Origin: Sisyra terminalis | Lineage: Eukaryota; Arthropoda; Insecta; Neuroptera; Sisyridae | Reading direction: 5' to 3' | DNA: 64,000 nucleotides | Assembly: GCA_958496175.1 (NCBI GenBank) | Contig: OY292275.1 | Span: 21,452,001 to 21,516,000, forward strand | In this document: positions 1 through 14,700 of the stretch, one piece after another | Position numbering within the stretch: position 1 is the first letter of the stretch | Layout: each line of letters starts with the position of its first letter | The notes under the pieces: model-generated | Told to the model about the DNA's origin: nothing | Database searches by the model: none | The model's input: the letters and a program-made list of their open reading frames with translations, nothing else | Made by a program: the position numbers and the translations under genes

Positions 1-2865
1 CTTTAGGAGACTGAAAATTTGTACAAAAATTGCTGAAATCGTAGGCTTACCTTCATAAAATTTGGGAAAATCAAAAACTCTGTTTTGGAATATTGGTTTG
101 TATTAATCGTTATTAATGTATCTAGATGAAATGTTCGACCGAGCTTTGGGAAATATCAGCATTAAATTTTAACTTTCGTTTTAGTTACAGTTTCATCAAA
201 AAGTCTGTTAAAACTTAAATCGGAACCGGAACGATATTTGTCATACTCCGTGCAATCTTCGGAAGCGTCCGATGTAAAAGATACTCCAGGGTAGTATAAA
301 CATAAGTAATGCTCCTTTATTTTCTTAACCGAACGGATTATTATTGATATTTCATTATTATTTAAAACGATTTATTAGATAAAATTTACAAAAAATTAAT
401 AAATAAATAATTTTCTTAAAAGGAAGTTTTGGTTTTGGATGAAACTTAAAGAGAACCGTATGTAGGTACCCTATCTGACCTTTGTTGAGTGTCGGTAATT
501 ATTTAATGTTTTTGAATCTTTATTGAGTAAAAATTTTAACTTTCGAGTTCAAAGCACAGAAGCGTTTTGGAGTTTGCCTCATTATATTCTTTAGTATATC
601 TCTCTATTTTTCTGAGGAAAGAAGCACACCTACAATGGAACTTTTTTAACGCAATCTTGCGAAATCGGGTGGTTTATTTAATATGAAATATATTTCTTCA
701 ATTAAAAAGAAGTTTTACATATTTTTCCATAGATTTTCTTTAAAATAAGATTCTACTAATTTTTAGTCAAGAATAAATCCATATAGCTAAAGAGAATACA
801 AATTTCTTAATGCTTGTTTATAGTTTACTATTACAGCAAAAAAAACGATCTTAATCAAAGTTATTTCTACCTCAACAACAAAAACGAATTATTTTTTTTA
901 CAATATTACGTCGGTTTCATTAACAAAAAATAAACATCTTAATTTCAGCAATGTTTTTAATGTAATCCTCCATTTCTTTCACACAATGACCGTTTCAAAT
1001 GTGACTATTCAACCGTTTTAATTCTATAAATTAAGATGTTTCTGAGAATTTGAGATTATTGCAAAAATAGAAATCGCTACTGAAATCGTACGTTTATATG
1101 TTATTTACTTCAATCATAAAAAAAGTTTTTCAGAAAAAACTTTAATGCCTTCTTTTTCCTAGATGGATAGGATAAATTGTTACAAAAAGTAAACTAAACT
1201 AAAATGATCAATCGCTTCGTTCTTTATTAAGGAAACAATTTATTTCCAATTAGTCTTTCACGAAAACTAGACGTTAATCGATGATAGTATACCAACTAAT
1301 TACTATCGCGAAAAATAAGTTGTGTAATTCTATCAATTAATTAAATCTTCAATAAAACATAAAAATATTTGCTCAATAATTTGGAATGAGGTATTTTTTT
1401 AAAAAATACAATATAGAAGCATCTTATATTTTTAAATAAAATATTTGTTTAGCTTCCACGTTATAAGATTCTTCGAAAAGGTTATAAAAATTTAGCTAAA
1501 TTCCGTATGGTTTTCTTATTTATAATCAAATCACGAGACTTACAAGACAAAGCATATTTCCGCAAAGTGAAGTTTGAGAGGACAATTGCTTACTTACAAC
1601 AGTTAACATACAATCGATGTAGCTGACGTGTTTCAAACATTTCGGAAATGGTTTGTTTATAAAGTAAATCTTGGGAAGCAATTGTTAAGAGTGAAGCGTA
1701 CACTTTCCATAGGTGTTTGAACCATAAAAAAAATATACCATACCTTCTTTACTTTGCAATTGGTACGTCTCAAATAAAAATCTCACTTTATTTAATTTAA
1801 TTATCATTGTTTCGGTTAAATGACTTAATTGTAATTGTTTCCAGCAATTATTTTGCCTTATGTCCAACATTATTTTCAATCGTCTCAAATGAAAAGCTTT
1901 TCACAGCTTAATGGAAAAAGATCTAGACAAATGTCTTTTCTGTAATGGATATAGGTAATAATCATTACCTGTTTAAAATATTTTTCTGCTTTTTATAATA
2001 GGTAATGATTATGATTATCTTCTCTAATTTGTCTTGAACTTATTAGTTGTTGAAGAAGTTGAGAAATGACATTATCGTACACTTCATCTAATAGTTCAAA
2101 TAATTTGAATTTATCGATGTATATCGAATTATAATGTTACACATTTACGTGTTTCTTTTTTTATTAGTGAATATCTGAATTAAGTGCATCTAGTGGGGTC
2201 AAGGACCTATAAAGGATCGTTGATGCTAAGAGACAGTCAACAAAATCAGGATTGGATAGAAGTAGAGAACAACTTCACGTTTGGATTTTATCGTGTATCT
2301 TGGTAGAAACTATACCACATATACACATACCGCATACCTATACACACTCGCATATATATGCGGAATATAAATGTTCAAAGCTTTTATAAAACGGAAAAAT
2401 AAAGGTCAATTGCCTATATAATATTACTGTTTCTGAGAAAAGCTTTCAATGGAAAATGGACATTGTATTCATGGTTGGAGTGGATTTTTTCATCTAATTT
2501 GAAATCAATAAATTGATTTTTCAACGATTATGTTAAACTTTTATTTTATTTAAGTATGGGGCAATAGATAAATAGTGCTACTTACTTTTTCTCTTCAAAG
2601 GGAAACAACAAAGCCTAGATAAAAATATCAATTTTTCTGTTTAATTGTAATGTGTTTCTTAAGAATATATTACAGGGAGGTACACATGAAGTATGAGATA
2701 ACTTTATGAATAATGAAGTAGATTGTATAAAATTTGATTAATATGGTTTGAGACATTTAAAATTAATTATATTTTTCATAAGAAAATTAAAACTGTATTT
2801 TAAAGAACTCTATTTTCGTTAGCTTTACAGGCATGAAGTAGGTATAGTATTTGATTGGTTTATAG
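1..2865. other. AT-rich noncoding stretch upstream of EcR
   Basis: No coding exon with both a long open frame and matching splice sites is visible on either strand. The few open frames are short, AT-biased and not protein-like. The stretch may be intergenic or may be an upstream EcR intron if a distal EcR-A promoter lies beyond the window. Confidence 0.5.
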
Positions 2866-3004
2866 CAGGGCTTCTTAAACTATTTCTTTTACGATCCCAT
2901 GTAAATATTAAAGAAATTTTTTGATGATTTATTTATTAGGTAACAATATGCATATGCATATGAAGACATATAGTTTTAGAATTCGTTTAGAAACTTACTA
3001 AAAT

Positions 3005-3724
3005 CGGTATAAGCTTGGATCAGGAACGCCGAGATTTTTAGAACTGAAAAGAACTATTCCGAATGGGAACGTATTGTTCACTCGAATGCAATTTGTACGT
3101 AAACTTTGACATGTCAGAAATGAAGAAGTGACGGTTATTTTCAAATATGTATTTATATTATAATATGTAAAATTAAATTTTCGTCTCAAGTCTATTTTAG
3201 CACACCCACAATCTGCCAACATTGCATTTTCGATTTTGTTTTTAATTTAATTTGCGATATTTTTCTTAATTCAATTCTAATATGGTATAATTCTCTCGGC
3301 TCAAGTGTACTTTAGCACACCCACAATCTGGCAACATTGCATTTTCGATTTTGTTTTTAATTTAATTCACGATATTTTTGTTAATTCAATTCTAATATGA
3401 TATAATTTTCTCTTTTGTGACTAAGTTTTCATTATGGACCGATTTAATCGCGAATTAAATTAAAACAAAGTCGAAAATGCAACGTTGCCAAATTGTGGGT
3501 GTGCTGAAATGGACTTGAGCCAAAGTAAACTTTACTTAGAAAATTTAATTTTACATAATACAATATAAACACATATTTGAAAATAACAGTCGCTACTTCA
3601 TTTCTGACATGTCAAAATTTACGTACAAATTGCATTCGAGTGAACAATACGTACTGGAATAATATCGAAACCATTCGAAAACAGTTCTCAAATTTCGACG
3701 TTCCTGATTCAAGCTTATACCCGA
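3005..3724. mobile_element. Foldback MITE with about 250-280 bp inverted arms
   Basis: The left arm (about 3005-3260) and right arm (about 3445-3724) are imperfect reverse complements. The outer ends read GGTATAAGCTTGGATCAGGA and, reversed, GGTATAAGCTTGAATCAGGA. Matching inner blocks include the segment around ACATGTCAGAAATGAAG and the GCACACCCACAAT block. The left arm's inner 115 bp is duplicated in tandem (about 3184-3300 and 3300-3420), which makes the element asymmetric. No coding capacity is seen. It sits inside the hAT remnant and is therefore younger. Confidence 0.75.
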
Positions 3725-3858
3725 AAATCTATATAAGAATTTGAGGCCCTTTTGGAAAGTAAAAAAAACGAATTATAGTATCATTTTTTTACTAAGTATG
3801 ACCATTTCTTATTGGTAATCGAATACAGTGTGATATAATATGCCATTTTTTGTTACGA

Positions 3859-4089
3859 TTACGATAACGGTTTCTTTCGGGATTTGTGTTGAGCAAAATC
3901 TTCTATTACAGCTATAAAGTCAATTTTTTGAACGATATCACTTTCTATGCACATAATTGACAAATTACTTAGCAATTCATTTTTTATTCTCTTAAGCTGC
4001 GAAAATGACCGCTCTCCACTACAATTGATAACCATTAGACAAAGGAATATTCTTGTAGCAATTTCTACGTTTGGAAAAGTTATGTAATC
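3859..4089 (-). pseudogene. hAT transposase C-terminal (dimerisation) fragment
   Basis: On the - strand an open frame of about 75 codons runs to a TAA at 3859-3861. It contains FPNVEIATRIFLCLMV, NCSGERSFSQLKRIKNEL and LSIMCIESDIVQKIDF, the signature of the hAT-family dimerisation domain found in ZMYM-like transposases. The N-terminal catalytic part is missing and no start is present, so this is a relic. The frame stays open towards 4140 but there reads through GC-rich terminal-like DNA. Confidence 0.8.
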
Positions 4090-4529
4090 CTTCGGGGCCT
4101 CTTGAGAATCGGGGTCCTGGGCACGGGCCCCGTGTGCCCTTATTGCAAAGACGTTATTCGTAGTATATTTAGAACTTAAAAATTAAATGAACAATTGCAT
4201 TGTTTTAATGTAGGTTATGTACTTTATCGCTTATAGTTTTATAGTAAACTGAAATCAAGTTTGGAATGTAAATGAATCAGGCGGTCAGGTTTGTCACAGA
4301 AAGGATCAATGACTTTGTTAAAAGTTGATAAATGTGCATTTGATAATTGTGGAAGAAATCGTATTTAGAAAGAACAGAGACACCTCGTAACCCGTTTATT
4401 GTGGGAGTTGGGCAAATATGTGGCGGCGTTACTTCAACGTTTCAATATCAACAGTTGTGACTTTACATGTCAGTGAAACAACTTTTGCCTTGGGAATTTG
4501 AACATTGATATTGTAATGATAGTAGTGAT

Positions 4530-4780
4530 AGTGGCGGTGGTGGGGAGAGCTTGTGGTCGTTGATTAGTGGTGGGGAGAACAACAAACAACAAATCAAGGC
4601 GACAAGAGCAAGCAGTAAGGTAAGAGACCTGTGTGATGACGTCACCCTCCCCCCAGCCAACCTACCTGGGCCTCTCCAGCGACTTGTCTTCGCGGCCGCA
4701 GAATCTACCCGACTACTAAGCGATTCTCAACTACGGTCGCGACCCCGTCGTCTTATTGTATACAAACATTATTCAGTTCG
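4530..4780 (+). promoter_or_regulatory. CpG-rich island, probable EcR-B1 promoter and 5' UTR
   Basis: This is the most GC- and CpG-rich stretch near the EcR-B1 exon, and it stands out sharply against the AT-rich surroundings. It holds a full CRE palindrome (4637-4644), a GCGGCCGC run near 4692 and a consensus splice donor (AAG|GTAAGA at 4619/4620), which could end a 5' UTR exon. An arthropod-type initiator (TCAGTT) lies at 4773-4778. The 715 bp from there to the start codon contain several upstream ATGs. The promoter assignment is inference from position and composition. Confidence 0.45.
4637..4644. promoter_or_regulatory. CRE/ATF palindrome TGACGTCA in EcR promoter region
   Basis: A perfect TGACGTCA, the CREB/ATF-type binding palindrome, sits in the CpG-rich island about 850 bp upstream of the EcR-B1 start codon. 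Four more perfect copies occur in the window (about 12643, 32682, 38286 and 46055). Confidence 0.4.
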
Positions 4781-5490
4781 TGGGAATTATTTTCTATCAA
4801 GTATTAGATGATTGTCGATTTGAAACATATCCACTAGATAAGTTTACTGGTGACTTTTATACAGTGCTAGTTTTTCAGTGCTTTCATGTTCCACATAGAT
4901 ATTATTATAGTTTTAACGCATCTATACGATCAAGAGATTTCAACTCTCGAATCGACTGTGAACCCAAATTTGTTTCATACTTTTACCAAATATGAATTCA
5001 GTGAAAGTGAATAACGTGAAATTGTTCTTCTCTTTTCTAATATGATTCACATAATATTGTCTACTATGATGCAACTGACACTTGTTAGCTTTAAGATGTT
5101 AAAAGATGTGCAAGTATGAGACATTAACGCAAACATACGTAAATACTGCTCAAATATGAACCACAAATATGTCAGCATCTTGTGAACATTTTCAGCTGAA
5201 ATTGAAAAGAAATATTAAGTTTATAATGATCATATGAAATGAAACTGTTAAAGAAAACTATATATTTTGGCCGCGTAACCTTGACAAATATTAAATGACT
5301 TCAGAGTCATTCAACTGCGTCAACAAAACATTTTTCATTATCAATTTGATAGAATATCAAAATCGGTGTAAACGTGTTTTGAGACTTGAACTATAGACTA
5401 CGATTACTACTTAAAAATATTTTTCCAAGAAATAGGCAATGAAAAGATTTAAAAGAAAGTGTGACAGTGAATTCAATTTATCTGTAAACT

Positions 5491-5773
5491 ATGATGAAGC
5501 GTAGGTGGTCTGTACTGCAGCCAGTGCACGTTGTGGGCGAGGAAAGTTCCCCGGAAGTGACTTCCTCGTCCGTACCGATGATCATGAGTCCGGCTAATTC
5601 ATTAGCATCTACCGACATTGGTGACGTTGATTTAGAATTTTGGGATTTAGACTTGAATTCACATCACGCGTCTCGTGGTGTAACAATGATATCAACATCT
5701 ACATTTGGAGTCCCCGGCCAAACGGTTATTACCCATCAGACGTCTAGATCAGATACTAGTGGTTCTAATTCAG
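5491..5773 (+). other. EcR: EcR-B1-specific first coding exon
   Basis: Encodes the isoform-specific A/B activation region: a basic KRRW motif, a Ser-rich [11 protein letters not shown] block, an MSPANSLAS Ser-Pro block and an Asp/Leu-rich EFWDLDLN motif, all hallmarks of insect EcR-B1. It ends TCAG|GTAACA in phase 1 and completes Gly95 with the GC of the exon at 33030, giving the usual [15 protein letters not shown] junction. Two ATGs are adjacent (5491 and 5494). The second matches the usual MKRRW start and may be the real one. Unspliced, the frame stops at 5802. Confidence 0.92.
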
Positions 5774-8700
5774 GTAACATTGACCTAATTCAATTTCAGT
5801 GATTTCAGACATACTAAGAAACTTCATCGGGTTCACTTTTAATTTTTAAGTTTATAAGGTCCAATAAAACAATAAAGTTTTATTCCACCCGGAGTAGGAA
5901 ATAGACATTATACTGCCTCATATCTACTTATGATACACCAATTAACAGTAAGAGTTCCAAAACTCGTTTTTTCGATGAGAAGCTATTTTTCAGAAGACCC
6001 AATAAATTGTTAATTCACAGCGAAATAAATTTCTTGCCGAGTTTTTCCATTTATTTTGTCTGATATCCATGAAAGCCTCATTATGCCTAATGGAAAAAGA
6101 ATGAAAATGGATTAAAAATAAATATTTTTTTCACAAAAATTGAAAAAGCAAGTTTTGAAGTTGACTCCCTTGAACAAAAACTATCATTATTAGCAATTTA
6201 ATTTTTTTGTATGGAAAAAATCCTCTACGTTTACCTATCTTCAGTCTTTCTTTAGAGTATTGGTACCAAATGGCAAAAACGAAATCCTATAACGACCTGT
6301 TGTACTACTATCCGAATATCACAACAGTTTTATATGAAGACTACTACAACTAGAATAAATAAATGACATTTGAAATAAAAATATTTGCTTTAAATCGCTA
6401 TATAAAGGTGTGAAAAACTTCAAAATAAAAAATAGTAGTAACGTACCAACCTTGTCACTGTGGTGAGAAATAAAAATCAGTCCTAATAAGAATGTGAAGA
6501 ATCATTAGGTAGGTGAGTTCTAAATAAATAAAAGTAATTAATTTTTATTTATTTATTGAATTTAAATTAAAAATATTTTATTTTTGTGAATCAAGAAGCC
6601 TGAGGAAGTTACGATTAGTAACGAAACGTAGCTAATTGAATAATAAAAATATTAAATAAAAAATAAAAAACAAAAAGATCTTAAATAACCTGAATTTTTT
6701 TCTTATTTAAAAAATATAAAAGCTGAGATCTGAATTTTATCATATATTATTAAATTTATTTGGAAAGCTTAAACTATACTAAGAGAAGGTGCATTAACTA
6801 CTAAAAATCAAATTTAAACTAATTTTTCATCTACATTTCCAATATCATCTTAGATAACTATTGTCACATTTAGGTAATGACATTTATCTTCTAGATAAAA
6901 TTGTATCCAGAGAATAGAAAATAGTAATATGTGTGGGATAATTGTGCATGATTTATCTAAAAGATAAATTTTTATCAATTAAATAGCTATATTAAGGATA
7001 AGATCTATCTATTCATGAGTGAAAATACCGTCCCTTTGTGCACAATTTGTACGAATATGAAAACAGTATGTTATTTGTGAATGATTATTAGGCTGCTCAA
7101 ATTAAAAAAATAAAGACAATAATTTTTTTGTTCTTATTCATTTGTTTAGAATTGTTTATTTTCTCGTTTTTTAGATTTTTTTTTTATTTTTGCACCATAC
7201 GTTTCATCAATTTCCCGAGTTAGTTGAATTAAATTCATTAAGACAGTTAGATTGTGCTATATAGAATTATATTAGTACTTGAAGAAGTCGGGAAACCGAT
7301 GTGTTGCACAAAAATAAAAAACTTGAAAAAAAAAATCTTAAATAATAATAAAGATAATATTCTTAAAGTGTTATATATATTGCTTGTGCTACAGTCATTT
7401 GTACCCTTGCATATGAAACTAAAAAGAAACATAAAGTCATCCCCTTTTTACGCCTAATATCTGTGAAACTACACAAACCCAATCTGACAATAATGCTTGA
7501 AAAATTATCGAATAATAGTTGTCGTTAAATAAAGCGCACAAAAAGCATGATAAACATGTTAATATTTACAATAGAATGATAAAATGTGTTAGATATCATC
7601 ACAAAAGCCTAGATCTTACCTTTGTTTGTTCACTGTTTTCTTTAAACGACTTCAATGACTGTAACAATTTGCAAAAAAAAAAAACGTATTGCTGTCAATC
7701 AATGTACCAATCAGAAAGTGTTTAGTAAAGAGTATAATATACACTTTCTTCCTATTAAGAGCAAAAAAAAGTTTATTCAAATAGAAAGCAAGGTGTAAAT
7801 TTAATAAGTATATTTTTTGTATATTAAATGTAAACACATTTAATTATTGCAAATATTAAAAAAAAATAGTACCACTTTTGAAAAATGTTACTTTTTTTCG
7901 GTCACAGTATTGAGGGTACAGAAAGCAAGTCTCAGAATTTTGCAAGAAATCTTTCCTTCCAATTGTATTTTTGGGATTTTGTTTTTTATTTTTTTTTTTT
8001 TTGATCACAATGAAAAAAGAACTTAGTGATTCTTATTATTATTAATGTAATGTTCAATTACACATAGTAATTTAAACTCCTTTGTTTGCAAGGAATCAAT
8101 AATGTAATTAAATATTAATCAAATACTTATATTTGTCTTTTCAAAATGTTTTTATTTCCATGCAGTTTTAATGAAAATTTTCACACTTTATTTAAAACGT
8201 TGAGAAAATTTTTAACAATGTAATACTTTTCATATTTCCTTCAAAGTCATTAAAAAAATGGCAATTTGAGTATCCATGAAAGCCAATTCACTTTTTAAGA
8301 CCATTAATTTTGATAAAAACGGTCTGACAATCCATTCTGAATAACTTTATCATCATTTCATTTCGTGCCACTATCTGATACGAGATCTCCAATTATACTT
8401 TGTATTCAATTAAAACGTTCTCTTTAACCATGACTACTGGACCGTGAAAAATTTCAACTTGTTCTAAGACACAATTAAATTTTAGTGAATAAAGGTCGAT
8501 ACAGATCAAAGAATATTGTGAAGTGATAGCGAAACGTTCTCGAAATAGTTTTTATATTCTTTTCGTTTATTATAAAACCACAGTATTAAACCGATTTTGC
8601 TTGAAAAAAAAATTACTTTCGAAATAAAAGGAGTTTAAATTGAATAACAATCATGCGTGCAGAGTCTAAATGCATAAGTGTGTTTTAAAAATAATCGTTT

Positions 8701-11700
8701 CATTTTGTTAATAGAAATAATTGAACTAATTGATAAGATAACATTGCATTATTTATGTAATGGTACAATTTTATCAATTAGGCTTTAATGTACTGAAAGT
8801 TGTACATACTAATATGTACTATCGATGAAAAATATTTTTCATTGTTCAATTATCTCGTCAACAGATTTATTAACACACATAACAATCAAATATAGATTAT
8901 TTGATAATGAGTATGAGTCAAGTGGTCTCCTTTATTGTCTCGCCTAAAAATAAATGTTAAAATATTATATCAGTGACTTTTTATTTTAATTCGTAAAAAC
9001 CATTTTAATAAGACTTCACTATGAGAAAAGTTACTTGTTTAGAAACTTATTGTACCTCAAGATTTGTATGCTATATGAATAATCATATTCTTATGATTAA
9101 ATTTTTTTGCTGATTTTTCTGTCTATTTTCTTCTATAATATTTTTTTTTGTGTAAAAGATATTTTAAATACACATTTACTATAAAACTCCTAATTTAATT
9201 AATTTATTTTAAATAAATTTTATTTCCCTTATGTCTCTTATTATAACCCCAAAGTAAATTGCAAAAAATATCAGCTTACCTATTTAGTATATAGCTATAC
9301 TTGATTATTAAAAATTGGTTTAGCTATAGAAATTCTAAAGTTAAAAAAAAACAAGTTTTTCACATACTTTTTATTTTAACATTGGCGACCATTTTGTTTC
9401 ATCATTAAAAGGAGATTATAAAGATTATAAAGAGAGAAAAATTAACAGCTATTGTTTTAGTTAGTTTTTCACTCACATGTAATAAATTATGTACGTGACT
9501 AGTGTGGTTAGTAATAGTAGGTATCAACTTTTTTTCTCTTTCTACCAAGAGCGCAAATTGGCCGCCGAATAAAACCCCGATGAAAGCTGTAACAATAACA
9601 CTTTTTGTACTTTTTATATCGAATTAGAGGAACAGTTTTTAGAAATTTTTTTTTCAAAACTATTCAATTTTTAGTTTTAGCCACAAAAGAGGTATTTTCC
9701 CTTCCGTTTCTCGATCTACTCCAAACAGGGGTTGCCATTTAAAGAAAAGTGCGAAACATTTATTTTAATATAATTTCGTTGTAGAAATAGTAACTCATTT
9801 AAAAAATAGTAATATTTTTTTAAAAACATCCTTTATTTTTTTATTTAGAAGAACAATTAAAAGTATAGTATATGCATTGATTTCTTTATCCATGAATTGA
9901 TTCCCAAGTTGTATTTTCCCTTTCCTCTACGAATAATTGAATTATAGATAATAGCAGTTAGCAATTTATTCACGAGATGTTGAACTCAAATTTTCCACGT
10001 GCGTCATATATAGTATTAATTTCCTTACATAAATTGGATGCTGTATGTTGTACATAGGTGTGTATTACCTATACGTCAAAGATTGTCAAATATAGTTGTA
10101 TTGATAGCTTAAATGTGATAATTTAAAAGAATTTTTTTTTAAATTTTCTTGTTCTATAATTTGTGGTTATCTTAATCCAAACAGTAAGCAAGAATAATTT
10201 TAGAAGTTTAATGTGTTTTTATTCTTTTAAAAGGCATAGTTTTAGGCAACTGGGAATTGTTCTTACAATCAAATTCAGCAAATCCTTAAAAGACGATGTA
10301 ATTCACTAGGAAAAAACATTTAAAACATATTTCTATGTTTTTTGTGAAACGTACTTTATATTCCAAAATACGTAGGGAACTAAATTTTAGATGAACACAT
10401 TAATAAATACGATCCCAAAAAAATCATGTACAAAGAGAATTGAGTGTTAAGCAATTCGTGTAAAAAGAGAATCAGGTGTATAAATTTGAATTATTCTATT
10501 TTCAAACTAAAATAAATGAAAAAGTGGATTTTTCTGTTTCTTTGACTAAAGGCCGGTATTTTCACACCTGAATAGTGACATTAATCTGCCAGTTAAAATA
10601 TTATCCGTAGGATAGAAAAAACATGCGTATTTTCACCTATGTATAATGATATATTGAAGATAAATGTATAACACTTATCTAACCGATATATTTTATCTAT
10701 TAAATAGCTATTTTAAGAATAAGATCTATCTATCCATCCACGAGTAAAAATACCAGCTGAGTATCGAATAATTTTGGAGTGTAGAAAAGATGATAGACTG
10801 CATTTTATTGCCAATTCTCTAATTATTTAATTCATGTCGAAAGTATGAGCTAGTTCTTTATAAATTAAATAGTTCCTTGTTTAATTGCATTAATTAGAAA
10901 GGTTCTTTTTATTTAGTTTATGAACATTGATTTTTATAATTTTTTAATTTTCATTTTTGAAATATAAGTTTAAATTAAATGATATTTAGTTGTATATTTT
11001 CATAATTATAAAGCTGAATAGAGGATAAGAAAAAGGTTTGGACATTAAAAATGAATAAAGTTTACGTAATGCGGGTATATGTTAAAATTATGTAAAGCCT
11101 AATGTATTCAACATAAAAATGTAAACTCCAGTAATATATAAAACGTAATTTTATCTCAGTCGTCCATCCAAATGATGTCATTAGTCTAGCAATTTATTAT
11201 AAAAATTACTTTCATCCACATCTTGTTTTTGACACGTAGGGGTGTACAATATTAATAATGTTAATAATAATAGTAATATACGAGCGGCGCATTGTAATGC
11301 GATAGTGTTGAGTGGTTTAGGTGTGAAAGTGAAACCCCAAACTTTTTTGGCACGCGAATAAGTTGCGATAGCACCACTCCATTCGCTTTTAATATTTGTT
11401 TTCTTTTAACAATGGCGATGCTGGTGTCGAATTACGCCATTTTACTATAATACAGTAGGTACCTATATATTTGGGCTACCACATACCCATATATCACGCT
11501 TATTTAGTGATTTTTTTCTTTGTCGTTTTTTTCAATTTCTTTTCTTTCAGCTATCCCGCAGTATTATCATCACACATGTATTTATCAAGCCCAAACACGT
11601 GGTAATTTTCTCAAGAGTACGGAGTTATAGATAAAATTTTACGTGAGGTTTTAGGTCGTGTTTGAACATTACGAAACGTGCCAAACTTTATTTTTATATT

Positions 11701-14700
11701 TTTCGTTGAAAACTGGATAAACGCGAAACATCTTTCCATGCATCTATTTCACTTTTTAAAATATTTCATCACATGTTGCAATCAAAAATTCAAAGAATTA
11801 ATAATTATTAAGTTTTCTGATTCACTTTTAACATAACATTAAATTTTTCCATTGCAGAAGCAACTTAAAAATTTATTCATTTTATCAGATTTTTTGTATA
11901 GATGGGTGGAGTACGAATTTTCCTCTATTCTTCTATAACATTTCTACATAACATTAAAACTTAATACGTATTATTATTTTACTTTTCGTTGAATAGAATT
12001 TTGCGAATCTGTAGGTAGATAAACTCGCAAACTTTACATTAAATTTAACAAAAATAATAACATGAAAAAATGCAGCATTGAGTAATAACAAGAAGAAAAA
12101 GCACAATAAAAACTCCGTCTAGTCATCTTAATAATTTAGTCAAATTATAATATCTCAAATTATGTTGCAGATACTTTAATATTTCAAAATTTAAATTGTT
12201 AATAATTATGAAAATAGTTTATTCAAACATGCAAACCTTAAATTCGAAGTATATTTTTTTTTTCAATTGAAAAATGTCTCTTAAAGTTTTCAAAAAATTA
12301 ATTGACAATTTGCTTCAGAAAAAAATATATACTCTTCACAAGCAGAATGTCATTGTTGTTTATGAAATAAGAATTCAGAGTCATTGTCTCTTTTTTTAAA
12401 ATAATAGTCACATATGTTTACATTGGGAAGATCCATATAAAACGAGACTCAGCATTTATTTTTGCAATTTTTGCGAAAAAAATTACACCCAATATTATGT
12501 TGTATGTAAGCAAAACTGTGAAATTCCAAGAATATGAAACAACTGAATACTGAAATTTAACTATATAATAATAAAATGGTTGGAATAGCATTGAACTTTA
12601 GAAGATTAAACCTCTTTATTTAATCGTTTTAATCTTGGATGGTGACGTCAATTGTTGTAGGTCATGAGCTTTATCTTCCGTTTTTGTGCATTTTTTTCTT
12701 ATCAAATAATTGATGGTTCAATGTTTTTGGTTATATTGCAACAAATCATTGTACCGTTATATTGTAAATTATAATAAGTTCGTTTTTTACTCAAATTCTC
12801 AATTCTGACTTTCTACCAGAGTTAAAAAAGTATTTATCTTACTACATCTTATTTTCTTTATTTTTTTGGTAAAAAACAGCTAGTATCTTAGATCATTTTG
12901 TAAAAGAATGGTATCTTGTAACTTTAAAAAGTATCTTAGACGCCGAAAAGTAACTTAGATATTGAAAAGTGTCTAAGATAACATTAAGTAAATTAGAGTT
13001 TTTCGTTGACTATAAACAGTTATATTGTTTTTACAATACACTTATAAATTATATTGTGGTCTTATTTCATTAAATTGTATCAAAAATTCAAATAATTGAA
13101 TTACTGACGTATTGCTCAGATACGTATTTTGATTGCCGAACAATCTTCCTCAGTGGCCATCAAGTAGTATTGGATCGCTCTGTAATTGCTTAAATAACTA
13201 AAAAGAAAGTATGCTGTAAAAAATAAAATGGGATTTCCGATTACCTTGTTGCACAAGTTAATTTTTACTTTGTGATTTTTTTGCTTTGATAAAATTTAAC
13301 TGTTTTATTTTTATTTTACTCTTACAAGCTGTAGCTATTGAATTTTTTCTGTTTTCTATTTTATTTATACTTTTATTTTGTTTAGTTTTATACAATTCAA
13401 TGTATACCACCCTTATTAATCTTCAGGCGATTTTTAAGTGCACTGTGTTTTTGAATTTACTGAAATACATGATCAGATTACCTAATAACTTGACCGAATA
13501 CGTTATGAAACTTAGTACAACCATAATATACATTGTAACTAAATAGAACCTTTTAAGTATCTTTAAAAAAAACTTCGGAAAATTTTTAAAGAAGTAACTT
13601 ATCTACTATCTAGATACTATCCAAAAGTATCTTTATCAGCTCTGCTTTCAACTCAATATACTATCTCTATAAAAGCAACAATAAAATCATCTCCGTACAA
13701 AATTTTAATTGTATTCGTAGAGGTACTATAAGAGGATAAAACCAGAATGATATAAGACTGCTATAAAAGTAAGTTTTGTCCATGATAGAAAGAGATATAG
13801 ATATCTTATACAAAATTTACAAATATTTATGGTATCAACTTACGCCTTTCTTAATAAAGTTTAGAATTGTTGGTAAGGTTTAGTTCTAAATCATTGTTCA
13901 GCAATCATTGTTTAAAACAATCAATCAGTATTGAAGTATTTAGGGAGATAAATGAAAAGGGAGCACTTGCTTACTATCGACAGTTATTACTAAACTTACT
14001 GGCAACATATTAGCTTTAAAACTTTGAAAAAATTATCGTTCGTTCTTTCTTATGTACTTTTAAATACGATGCTAATAAAATGTACTTTTCAAAAGTAGAT
14101 TCCAGTATCAAAAATGTGGAAAACGAAATTCCAGTATTGTTAAATTTGCTTTAGAAGCAATAATTATTTCATTAAATTAAAACAGTTTAAAAATGTGATA
14201 AACCGACTTAAAAATTAGTATGCTCCTACCATTGCGGTCGCCTCTTAGAAGCGCTCATCTAGTTATGGTGTCAAAAAGAATAACTCTAATATTCTTTCAA
14301 TTATTGTCAGGACATCTATAATTACTCAATGCTAAAATATTATCTATTTTTTGGCAAATTTTTCGATCTAAAAAATTAATCTTTTCAGTCAAACATTCGT
14401 TTCCATTTAAATGCTATTTTTAATTCGTTTTCATTAAAAATTATAATTAAAATTTTCCATTCTATTGTATCATAATTTAAAAGTTCAATTCGTTGATTCA
14501 AAAAGCAATATCTACTTGTTAGATATTCGCAAAATTAGCATTTCTATTTATCAAATATGTACATATTTTAAAATTGAAGTATTTTTTTGGGTTTTAATTT
14601 TTACGCATTTTTGTTTCAGGTATGTCCCATTTCAATCAGATAAGAGTGTATTGTAAGTAAAATTTAAATTTCACGATATCTTGTTAAGTAATGTGGCAAA

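Larger units (their letters stand above)
2866..4160 (-). mobile_element. Decayed hAT-type DNA transposon
   Basis: The left edge at 2866 reads CAGGGCTTCTTAAAC, a typical hAT terminus. A hAT transposase C-terminal segment lies on the - strand at 3859-4089, and GC-rich terminal-like sequence follows at 4093-4140. A foldback element (3005-3724) interrupts it. The right terminus and target duplication were not resolved, so the right boundary is approximate. Confidence 0.5.

Noticed and set aside
4463..4995. Overlapping ORFs in the GC-rich island upstream of EcR
   Set aside because: They overlap on both strands, have no recognisable domain and lie in the probable 5' UTR/promoter.
5766..5790. Ecdysone response element near AGGTAACATTGACCT
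   Set aside because: Spacing and one half-site do not fit the 1-nt-spaced inverted repeat.
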